Positions 16,082 to 23,707 of a stretch of 49,864 bases of DNA are shown here, in pieces; the stretch's first letter is position 1, and every line of letters begins with the position of its first letter. This DNA is from Desulfobulbus sp. (lineage in GTDB: Bacteria > Desulfobacterota > Desulfobulbia > Desulfobulbales > Desulfobulbaceae), in contig JAQUEZ010000026.1 of assembly GCA_028684915.1 (NCBI GenBank), positions 1 to 49,864 of the forward strand. Direction: 5' to 3'. The notes beneath the pieces were generated by a model that searched no databases, had not been told where the DNA came from, and worked only from the letters and a program-made list of their open reading frames with translations. Made by a program: the position numbers and the translations under genes.

Positions 16082-18289
16082 TTATGGTGTGATCCCATCA
16101 TGTTTGCGGACCAGTTCAAGAGCCTTCACCTGGTCGACCGGTCGAGAGAACATAAACCCCTGAGCCCGGTCGCAGTGGAGAAGTCGCAGCTGGTCAAACT
16201 GTTCCCGAGTTTCCACGCCCTCGGCAATCACGCCTAAACCGAGGCTCCGGGCAAGAGAAATGATAGAGCGGACAATTTGGTCGTTTTCCTTGACCCCTTC
16301 CTCAAAACCGCTGATAAAGGAACGGTCGATTTTCAGATGATCAATGGGGATGCGGCGCAGGTAGGCAAGCGAGGAGTAACCGGTGCCAAAGTCGTCGATC
16401 GCGATCTGAACGCCTATGGCTCTAAGCCGATTGAGTTCGTTGACAGCTCGGTCGACATCGTGCATGATGACCGATTCGGTCACCTCGATTTTGAGACAGG
16501 CCGGGTTGAGCGCATTTTGTGCCAGTGCCTCGGTCACGTGCTCAACCAAACCGGGTTTGGCGAACTGACGACAGGAGACATTGACGCTCATGGTCAGGGT
16601 TTGGGCTTTGCTGAAGGTGTTTTGCCAACTTTTGAGGGTGCGGCAGGCCTCGCTGATGACCCATTTGCCCAGATCAATGATCAGCCCGGTCTCCTCGGCC
16701 AAGGGGATGAATCGGTCCGGTGGCACCATACCCCGCGACGGATGATTCCAGCGTACCAGGGCCTCGAATCCTTGCAGGCTTTCATCCCGCACTGAGACGA
16801 TTGGCTGGTAATGCAGGGTCAGGCCCTCTCCGGCCAGGGTTTCTCGCAACTCCGCCTCCAGGCTGATCGATTCGACCAATTCCAGATGCATCCGTTTGTC
16901 AAACAGGACAATCCCCTTGCCCTGCTGCTTGGCACGATACATGGCAATGTCGGCGTCGCGGAGGACCTCTTCGGCCGAGGTATAGTTGGCGATCTTGGGG
17001 ACAATGCCGATGGAGGCGGCAGGGGTGATGTCGTTACCGTAGAGGGAAAAGGGTTCACAGAGAATGGAATGCATTCGCCGGGCGGCTTTGAGTAACTCAC
17101 TCCGGGCGGAAAATTCTTCGAGGATAATGGCGAATTCGTCCCCACCCAGGCGCGCAACCGTATCCACCGAACGAACACAGACCGAGAGCCGCTTGCCCAC
17201 CTCGATCAACAGCTGGTCGCCTGCCGGATGGCCGAGGCTGTCGTTGATCGCCTTGAATTTGTTCAGATCAATCATCAACACCGCGTAATAGAGCTCCGAT
17301 CGCCTGCGGGAACGTTCCAAAGCCCGCTCCAGTCGTTCAGCGAACAGGGTGCGATTTGGCAGGCCGGTGAGCGCATCATGGAACGCCTGGTGGGTGATCT
17401 GATCCTCGAAGGATTTGCGCTCGGATATGTCCTGATAAATATAGATGATGCCGTTGTTAGCTGTGCCGACCCGAATGGGGAAGCCGATCATGTCCACCGG
17501 AATGAGGCTGCCGTCGCGGTGACGGCGTTGTGTTTCGCATTGCACGGTTTCCCCGTCGAGGACGGTGTTGCGCACATTTTCGCACTCCACCATCAATTCC
17601 TCTGGCACGATCAGGGCGCGCATGCCAAAACCGATGATGTCCACGGCCCGATAGCCGAAGAGCTGCTCAAACCCATGGTTGCAGTTGACCACGTTGCGCT
17701 GGGGATCGATGATGACGATCGCCTGGGGCGAGTTGTCAAAAAGCTGGGAGAAGAATACGCGCTGGATTTCCAACTCCTGTTCCGCCTGTTTACGGACGGT
17801 GATATCCATCACCGTGCCCTCATAATGGCTGATCTCGCCGGACTGGTCGTAGACCGCCCGCGCATTCTCACTAATCCAGATGATTTCCCCGTTTCGTTTG
17901 CGGACCTGGGATTCGAATCCAATGACCTTGTTGTCTCTCGCTAAGGTGGTGATGAATTCATCGCGCCGCTCCGGCAAGACATAGAGTTGGTGTTTGATGT
18001 CCAGGAAATGGCTGATCAGTTCTTTTGGGGTGGAAAAGCCGTATATTCTGGCCAGAGTGGGGTTGACGTCAAGGTACCGGCCATCGGGTGTGGTGAAGAA
18101 AAGGCCTTCAAGCGCATTGTTGAATAGACTGCGGTACCGCTGGTGTTCCTCCTGCTCCTGTCTGCCGGGTGAGGGCGCTCTCGGGGCGTCACGCTGCTCG
18201 CTCGAGCGGGTGGCATGCAGCGAATAATTGAACATCTTGGGTGGAGATGCATCGGAGACCGACCCATCCGTGATGTCGCTATTGATCAT
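16082..18289 (-). CDS. PAS-PAS-GGDEF-EAL c-di-GMP turnover protein
   Basis: A 735-residue soluble protein. Two PAS domains (about 50-170 and 175-290, each ending in a DIT/DIS segment) precede a GGDEF domain and an EAL domain. The cyclase motif RLGGDEF is intact, with an RxxD inhibitory site (RSVD) five residues before it. The EAL domain keeps FEALVRW, NVSCRQF, EVTES, DDFGTGYSSL, LKIDRSF and EGVET, so both cyclase and phosphodiesterase activities are possible. No transmembrane segments are seen, so the signal is probably cytosolic. The ATG at 18289 has only a weak purine stretch before it. A sigma-54-like element lies about 60 bases upstream. It is probably the first gene of a short run with the soluble MCP gene. 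Confidence 0.93.
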   Translation of the reverse strand: MINSDITDGSVSDASPPKMFNYSLHATRSSEQRDAPRAPSPGRQEQEEHQRYRSLFNNALEGLFFTTPDGRYLDVNPTLARIYGFSTPKELISHFLDIKHQLYVLPERRDEFITTLARDNKVIGFESQVRKRNGEIIWISENARAVYDQSGEISHYEGTVMDITVRKQAEQELEIQRVFFSQLFDNSPQAIVIIDPQRNVVNCNHGFEQLFGYRAVDIIGFGMRALIVPEELMVECENVRNTVLDGETVQCETQRRHRDGSLIPVDMIGFPIRVGTANNGIIYIYQDISERKSFEDQITHQAFHDALTGLPNRTLFAERLERALERSRRRSELYYAVLMIDLNKFKAINDSLGHPAGDQLLIEVGKRLSVCVRSVDTVARLGGDEFAIILEEFSARSELLKAARRMHSILCEPFSLYGNDITPAASIGIVPKIANYTSAEEVLRDADIAMYRAKQQGKGIVLFDKRMHLELVESISLEAELRETLAGEGLTLHYQPIVSVRDESLQGFEALVRWNHPSRGMVPPDRFIPLAEETGLIIDLGKWVISEACRTLKSWQNTFSKAQTLTMSVNVSCRQFAKPGLVEHVTEALAQNALNPACLKIEVTESVIMHDVDRAVNELNRLRAIGVQIAIDDFGTGYSSLAYLRRIPIDHLKIDRSFISGFEEGVKENDQIVRSIISLARSLGLGVIAEGVETREQFDQLRLLHCDRAQGFMFSRPVDQVKALELVRKHDGITP

Positions 18290-18965
18290 AATTCTTATTT
18301 TTTGCGTATGTTAAAGGGGTTAAGTGTTCGACTCGCATCAAAGCTCAAAGCAACTCCCGCACCATGGATGGGTAAAAATGAATCTTCTAACGTTCTTCAA
18401 TAGATATGCGGTTTGGGGCCTCCCAGATAAAAAAGTAAGAGTGGCAAGGGCTTTAGGGCGATTGGCAAAATTGTTTGCAAAAATCCGTAAATTTAACAAA
18501 AACAGGGATGTTTTTCGGGAAGGGTAAGGGGGATGTGTTTCAAATTAACAAGATAGGTCGAGATAAAATAAATTAAAAACAGTACGTTGTTCACAATTAG
18601 TCCTGTTGCTCTGGTGTTGTACAAAAAAGCGTCACTGTTGATGAATTCGTCAAAAGTTCCTCCTACTCTAAAAAATGGTTCAGTAAAAATACAGAGAGAC
18701 AAGGATGAGCTCTTTTCCCGGTGCGAAGGCATCCAGAGGGGTTGTTGAGTGTCGGGAAAAAAGCTGCGCTGCAGGAACTCGAAATTTTTTCGAGTTATCG
18801 ATGTTGAGCTTGCAAAGTTTGGCGGGGGAACTATGTTTGCGATTTTGCTGTTTTGGCAATTCATTGCGAGCTTTAAGTATTGCTGGAGAAGGGGGAAGTC
18901 CACGGTCTTGAAGATGTTCGCAGCAAGTGACCTTTCCCGGGAACTCTTTCATTTTTCTATTCCCC
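18290..18965. other. Divergent intergenic region between the GGDEF-EAL and hybrid kinase genes
   Basis: A 676-base AT-rich region between divergent genes. It contains the minus-strand sigma-54-like promoter at 18349-18364. Two near-misses on the plus strand have the wrong spacing (see rejected items). A 136-codon minus-strand frame (18493-18903) has no ribosome site or recognisable family and is not called. Confidence 0.55.
18349..18364 (-). promoter_or_regulatory. Sigma-54-like -24/-12 promoter for the GGDEF-EAL gene
   Basis: The minus-strand reading is TGGTGCGGGAGTTGCT, matching TGGCACGNNNNTTGCW at 10 of 12 specified positions with GG-N10-GC spacing intact. The predicted start near 18338 leaves about 49 bases to the ATG at 18289. 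Confidence 0.45.
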
Positions 18966-21923
18966 ATGACCACAAACAGCATCCTCTTACCTTCGTATTT
19001 ACAGACCAATTGCTTGGAGAGTGAATACGAGTATCGCTGCGCGTTCTTGCCTCAGGACGTGCGCAACTTTTCGGTGTTGATCAGCCTTGCGCTCTTGATC
19101 AACCTAGTGCTGGTACGTTCCGACCATCTCTTTTTGAGCGGCCTGCCACTCTTCCCGTGGATACTGAGCCTGCGCCTGGCCTTCTTTCTGTTCTCCCTGG
19201 TCACTCTGGCAGGTATTCAGCGCGTGCATGATCCCTGTTGGTTTGATCGTTGGTCTTTGGCTTGGGCAGGTTTAAGCGTGATCTTTGTCCTCTTGATCAA
19301 CCTTTCCCGGCCAGCTTCGTACTCCGGCCATATTGCGCTCGATCTCTGTGTCGTCCTGTCTTTGTACATTATCCAGCCTGGCCCGATGCTCTGGCGGGTC
19401 TTGCCGCCCCTCGTCTTCAGTCTGGGCAACCTGATCCTGTTGACGACAGTCAAAGATCCGCTGGATTACATTGCGCTCATCACGCCCTTGTGCGCTTATT
19501 TTGCCGTAAACGCGATGAGTTGGTTGTTCTCCTCGAACTGGCTTCGCTACCGCAAATCCTCATTTAATGCCCAAAAAGCCCTGGAACACCTCTATCGGGA
19601 TTCGGAAAAACGACGTTTGGCGGCCGAGGTCTCGGAAAAAATTTGGGAACGGATCATTGATACTTCGCCCAATATGTTGGTGGTAACTGGTCAAGATCAG
19701 CGGGTCACCCGGGTGAACAAAACCCTGGTCGATCGGTTAGGGCTCAGTAAGAAGGAGGCGCTTGGGCGGCTATGTTGCGATCTTTTGTGTGGATTTGCCG
19801 AACCACCCGTGCCCTGTCCCCATGGGGCTCTCTGCAAATCCTCAACTCCTCGCAGCATGGAGACCTTTTTCCCTGGGCTCGGTGTCGATGTTCACCTGCT
19901 CTCGGCTCCACTTGTTGAGCAACCGGCAAATATCCCGGCCACGGTCATCCAGATTCGCGATATCTCAGATTGGAAACGGACCGAGCTGGCCCTGAAAACA
20001 GCACAGGAGCAGTATCGCTCCCTGGTGGAAAACTGCCACGGTATCATCTATACCATCACTCCCCAGGGATATGTAACCTACGCTTCGCCGAGTTTTTTCA
20101 AGCTGCTTGGCTTTGAGGCGGACCATGTTGTCGGAAAACATTTCAGTGAAGTGGTACACCCCGATGATGTTGCCAATTGCGAGGCCTTTCAGGAAGAGCT
20201 GCTGCGGAGTGGGGAGGGGCGCCAAGGTCTGGAATACCGCATATTGCATAGGGATGGCTCGGTGCGCTGGCACCTCTCAAATTTTATTCCCCGATTGAAT
20301 GAGCAGGAACAGGTGGAATCGTTTGTCGGCAATGCCATGGATATTACCGAGCAGAAACAACACCAGGCCCAGTTAAAGGCGGCTCGTGAGGCGGCAGAGG
20401 AGGCCAGTCGGATCAAATCCGATTTTTTCGCCCTGATCAGCCATGAGATCAGGACTCCTTTGAATGCAATTGTCGGCTTCAGTGGGCTGGCTCGCCGGAC
20501 CACCGATCCCGACCAACGACTTCAATATATAGATATTCTTGATCAGTCGGCTCATTTGCTCATGGATCTGGTCAACGATGTCCTTGATATGTCCAAGGTG
20601 GAAGCCGGACAACTGACTATAGATTCCATTCCCTTCAACCTTCCGGAAACGCTCGAGTTGCTTCGCTGGCAATTCGCTCCGGTTGCTGAGAAAAAATCAG
20701 GGGTTAAACTGCATATTCAGCTGGGGCCCAACCTACCGGCCTGGGTTATCGGCGACCCGACCCGGCTGCGGCAGGTACTTTCCAACCTGCTGAGCAATGC
20801 CTTGAAATTTACCGAGGCCGGTTCCGTAACCCTTAAGGTGCAAGGCGGAGAAACCGAGAAGAGCACTGAGCTTTGCCGGATTTCTTTTGCGGTGCAGGAT
20901 ACGGGTATCGGTATCGATCTTTCCAAACAGGAGCTGCTGTTCCAACCTTTCCAGCAGATCGAACCAGGCATAACTCGTAAGTACGGTGGTACCGGGCTTG
21001 GGCTGGCTATCGTCCAGAAACTGGTTGGGTTGATGGGGGGGGGCATTGAGGTGCAAAGTCGATTGGGCCAGGGCAGTTGTTTTACCGTCCATCTCTCCTT
21101 CCGCCTTTGCGCACCGGTGCGGTATGAGCAGATTGCGACCATGGTTCAACAGCCTCTTTCTGTGCTGGTGGTCGAGGACAATAACTTTAATCGTCTCCTA
21201 CTCCAAGAAACACTCAAGGAAATGGGGCATTGGGTCAGCGCCGTTGATAATGCCGTCGATGCCCTCACTCTGGTGGATAATCAGCCCTTTGATTGTATTA
21301 TTCTTGATTTGTGGATGCCGGGTTTGGATGGCCTTGAGCTTTCCACCCGATTGCGGATGCTGGAGTCCCCCTCCCAGATTCCACCAACGCCGATTGTGGC
21401 CTATACGGCTGATACCGATGATCGTAGCCGGCAAAGAGCCTTGCAAGCCGGAGTTCAGGCAGTTTTATGCAAGCCGCTTGATCCCCAGCAACTCCGCTTG
21501 ATTCTTAGCAACCATTGCCGTGCTGTGCAATTCCTGGCCATTTCCCCAAATGGAGCGGACAAAAGCGCAGATATGGTGATCGTCCCCCCGATCAGCCACG
21601 GCCTCAATGCGCGGGTGATTGCCGATATGGGTCATGATCAGGAGCGGATTGCCACCTATGCCGAGCTGCTTTGGGGCGATATCGAAACGGAATTGAACCA
21701 ACTTGATCAGGCACTGCTGATTGAAGATCGACGGCGGATTCTCGAGGCCTCCCACAGCCTCAAAGGGCTCTGTGGATATCTCAGCGACGACCGGGCTGGT
21801 GAGTTGGCGTTGCAAATACATGAGGGGGCGATGGACCTTGCCTATTTGAAAATGAACGAGTTGGTCAAGCAACTGCATTCGGCCATCACCCGCCCTGCAG
21901 CTTTGAGTACAAACACACTATGA
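18966..21923 (+). CDS. Hybrid histidine kinase (6 TM, PAS-PAS-HisKA-HATPase-REC-Hpt)
   Basis: A membrane hybrid sensor kinase of 985 residues from the ATG at 18966; a GTG at 18927 is an alternative, and neither has a good Shine-Dalgarno. About six hydrophobic helices fill residues 30-190. The first PAS (about 225-335) contains a Cys cluster (CCDLLCGFAEPPVPC, then HGALC), a pattern seen in some PAS domains. The second PAS covers about 345-465. The kinase core has His493 in SHEIRTPLNAI, then the N-box, DTGIGID, and GGTGLGLAI. A receiver (VVEDNNFNRLLL, LDLWMPGLDG, CKPLD) and an Hpt (SHSLKGLCGYL) complete the phosphorelay. Its stop overlaps the start of the next regulator gene (ATGA), so it is the likely cognate kinase of that regulator. 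Confidence 0.93.
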   Translation: MTTNSILLPSYLQTNCLESEYEYRCAFLPQDVRNFSVLISLALLINLVLVRSDHLFLSGLPLFPWILSLRLAFFLFSLVTLAGIQRVHDPCWFDRWSLAWAGLSVIFVLLINLSRPASYSGHIALDLCVVLSLYIIQPGPMLWRVLPPLVFSLGNLILLTTVKDPLDYIALITPLCAYFAVNAMSWLFSSNWLRYRKSSFNAQKALEHLYRDSEKRRLAAEVSEKIWERIIDTSPNMLVVTGQDQRVTRVNKTLVDRLGLSKKEALGRLCCDLLCGFAEPPVPCPHGALCKSSTPRSMETFFPGLGVDVHLLSAPLVEQPANIPATVIQIRDISDWKRTELALKTAQEQYRSLVENCHGIIYTITPQGYVTYASPSFFKLLGFEADHVVGKHFSEVVHPDDVANCEAFQEELLRSGEGRQGLEYRILHRDGSVRWHLSNFIPRLNEQEQVESFVGNAMDITEQKQHQAQLKAAREAAEEASRIKSDFFALISHEIRTPLNAIVGFSGLARRTTDPDQRLQYIDILDQSAHLLMDLVNDVLDMSKVEAGQLTIDSIPFNLPETLELLRWQFAPVAEKKSGVKLHIQLGPNLPAWVIGDPTRLRQVLSNLLSNALKFTEAGSVTLKVQGGETEKSTELCRISFAVQDTGIGIDLSKQELLFQPFQQIEPGITRKYGGTGLGLAIVQKLVGLMGGGIEVQSRLGQGSCFTVHLSFRLCAPVRYEQIATMVQQPLSVLVVEDNNFNRLLLQETLKEMGHWVSAVDNAVDALTLVDNQPFDCIILDLWMPGLDGLELSTRLRMLESPSQIPPTPIVAYTADTDDRSRQRALQAGVQAVLCKPLDPQQLRLILSNHCRAVQFLAISPNGADKSADMVIVPPISHGLNARVIADMGHDQERIATYAELLWGDIETELNQLDQALLIEDRRRILEASHSLKGLCGYLSDDRAGELALQIHEGAMDLAYLKMNELVKQLHSAITRPAALSTNTL

Positions 21924-23272
21924 TACCCGCCAAAATACTGATCGTAGACGACAAAACCAGCTTCCGCTTCCTCGTAAAAAATTACCTGGTTGATGCTGGA
22001 TACGAGACCGTCTGTGCCGACAACGGTGCTTCCGCCCTTGCGGCACTGGAACAGGATGGCGTGGATCTGATTCTTTCCGACCTGGTGATGCCGGAGATGG
22101 ATGGGGTGGCTTTGCTCTCGACAGTGCAGGAACGCTTTCCCCAGTTGCCCTTTGTGGTGATTACCGCCCATGGCAGTGTGGAGTCGGCAGTACGGGCCAT
22201 GAAGCAGGGGGCCGATGACTACCTGATCAAGCCGCTTATCCGGGAGGAGTTATTGCTTACCGTTTCCCGCAGCCTGGAGGGCGCCCGCCTGCGTCAGCGC
22301 TGTGACCAAATGGAGGGGCTGCTCAATCAACGGTTCAGTTTTGAAAATATCAAATCGGTCTCGCCAGCCATGGGCGTGGTACTCAATGCCGCACGCCAGG
22401 TGGCCACCTTTCCCGGAACCACGATCAGTATTCTGGGGGAAAGCGGCTCCGGCAAGGAGGTCCTGGCCCGGGCCATTCATGCGGCCTCCGGCTGTTCAGC
22501 AACCTCCTTTGTTCCAGTGAACTGTGCTGCCATTCCGGAAAATCTTCTTGAGAGTGAACTCTTTGGCCATGTCAAAGGCGCTTTTACCGGCGCGGAAACG
22601 GTGCGCGAGGGTAAGTGTGCCCGAGCCAGGGGGGGCACGCTTTTTCTCGATGAGATCGGTGACATGCCGCTGGCCCTGCAGGCCAAGTTGCTGCGGGTCT
22701 TGGAAGAAAAAGTCTATGAGCAACTCGGTTCCGACAGTCCCCTGACAGCTGACTTCCGGGTTATTGTTGCCACCCACCGTGATTTAAAAGAGTTGTCCCG
22801 TGAGGGACAGTTCCGCACGGATCTCTACTATCGGCTGAACGTTTTTCCCCTACACATCCCACCATTGCGTGAGCGCAAAGAGGATATTCCGGCACTGGTT
22901 GAGCATTTTCTCGCCACGTTCCGCCTCCACCAGGGAAAATCCCTGCCCGGTCTTTCCCGGGCTGCGCTGGATTATCTCCTTGCCCATGATTGGCCCGGCA
23001 ATGTGCGTGAGTTGCGCAATCGACTGGAGTATGCAACCATTATCACCAACGGCGAGTTGATCCAACCGCATCACCTGCGGCTGCAGCCTGCTGATTCCCC
23101 CTTCCCCTCAACTTCAACTTCCGATTTTTCGCTTCATTTCGAATTCAGCGCTGAAGAGTTCTCCCTGGACGCGGTGCTCGAGAGCCTCAAAACCTGGGCC
23201 CTGCAACAAAGTGGCAACAACAAATCCGCCGCTGCCCGCCTGCTGAAGACCACCCGTAAATTTTTCTATTAA
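21920..23272 (+). CDS. NtrC-family sigma-54 response regulator with truncated HTH
   Basis: A 450-residue regulator with a receiver (Asp54 in [13 protein letters not shown], Lys in LIKPL), a complete AAA+ sigma-54 activation domain (Walker [15 protein letters not shown] loop, Walker [13 protein letters not shown], arginine-finger region [14 protein letters not shown]), and a Fis-type C-terminal helix-turn-helix. The HTH begins normally ([18 protein letters not shown]) but a TAA stops it inside the recognition helix; family members usually continue about 8-12 residues. Shifting the frame by one or two bases gives no recognisable continuation. DNA binding may be weakened or lost. A sigma-54-like promoter lies 100 bases downstream. 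It is coupled by ATGA overlap to the hybrid kinase gene. Confidence 0.92.
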   Translation: MIPAKILIVDDKTSFRFLVKNYLVDAGYETVCADNGASALAALEQDGVDLILSDLVMPEMDGVALLSTVQERFPQLPFVVITAHGSVESAVRAMKQGADDYLIKPLIREELLLTVSRSLEGARLRQRCDQMEGLLNQRFSFENIKSVSPAMGVVLNAARQVATFPGTTISILGESGSGKEVLARAIHAASGCSATSFVPVNCAAIPENLLESELFGHVKGAFTGAETVREGKCARARGGTLFLDEIGDMPLALQAKLLRVLEEKVYEQLGSDSPLTADFRVIVATHRDLKELSREGQFRTDLYYRLNVFPLHIPPLRERKEDIPALVEHFLATFRLHQGKSLPGLSRAALDYLLAHDWPGNVRELRNRLEYATIITNGELIQPHHLRLQPADSPFPSTSTSDFSLHFEFSAEEFSLDAVLESLKTWALQQSGNNKSAAARLLKTTRKFFY

Positions 23273-23371
23273 GCCTTCCTCAGTTGCCCCGTATGGGACA
23301 GTTTGTGCGTGTGGAGACAGCGCCTTCTTTTTTCATCTTTGTAATAAGCTGAAATTATACAGAAATTTTAG

Positions 23372-23387
23372 TGGCATGTATCCTGCT
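23372..23387 (+). promoter_or_regulatory. Sigma-54-like -24/-12 promoter downstream of the NtrC-type gene
   Basis: TGGCATGTATCCTGCT matches TGGCACGNNNNTTGCW at 10 of 12 specified bases, with GG (23373-23374) and GC (23385-23386) exactly 10 apart. A start near 23398 would give a roughly 66-base leader to the small gene at 23464. Its position directly after a sigma-54 activator gene strengthens the call. Confidence 0.6.
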
Positions 23388-23463
23388 TTGGATGATGGTG
23401 GCTGGGGCAATTTGTCCCGGTGTTGGCCCTTTGGGAACAGCTAAATCCAAACGGGAGGGAGAA

Positions 23464-23688
23464 ATGTCACAGCACGCAGTTGAATACTGTTTGGGCCGTA
23501 TGATGACTGACGATCAGTTTCGTTCCTTGGCCATGGAATCTTTCCCGCTCGCCTGCCGCCGGCTCGGCCTCGACTTGACCGCCATGGAACTGGATTTACT
23601 CAGCCAACTCGATTTCTCTTCTTTAGCTGAAATTGCCTGTTCTCTTGATCGCGGACTCCTGCGAACCGGGACCAATTTTGAGCAGTAA
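23464..23688 (+). CDS. Small NHLP-clan / Os1348-Franean1_4349-like protein (RiPP-precursor-like)
   Basis: A 74-residue protein starting at the ATG at 23464 after a strong GGGAGGGAGAA Shine-Dalgarno. The sequence MSQHAVEYCLGRMMTD, then FR, then a gap, GLDLTAMEL, and an ending ...LDRGLLRTG follows the pattern of small leader-like proteins of the Os1348/Franean1_4349 NHLP clan (AVE-x3-GR-x2-TD-x2-FR ... DLT-x2-E ... LD). Those are proposed RiPP precursors or leader relics. No maturation enzyme is in the window. It has one Cys in the leader part and another in the C-terminal part. It lies between a sigma-54 regulator gene and a GGDEF-EAL gene (19 bases ahead of the latter's ATG), so it is probably the first gene of a sigma-54-controlled unit. 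The family call is from memory of the motif. Confidence 0.6.
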   Translation: MSQHAVEYCLGRMMTDDQFRSLAMESFPLACRRLGLDLTAMELDLLSQLDFSSLAEIACSLDRGLLRTGTNFEQ

Positions 23689-23707
23689 AGGTAGGGATCA
23701 GGGCGCT

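Noticed and set aside
18462..18479. Sigma-54-like site TTGGCAAAATTGTTTGCA
   Set aside because: GG to GC spacing is 11 rather than 10 bases, and it lies nearly 490 bases before the kinase start.
18854..18868. Sigma-54-like site TGGCAATTCATTGCG
   Set aside because: GG to GC spacing is 9 bases.
18493..18903. 136-codon minus-strand reading frame
   Set aside because: AT-rich intergenic composition, no Shine-Dalgarno and no family resemblance.
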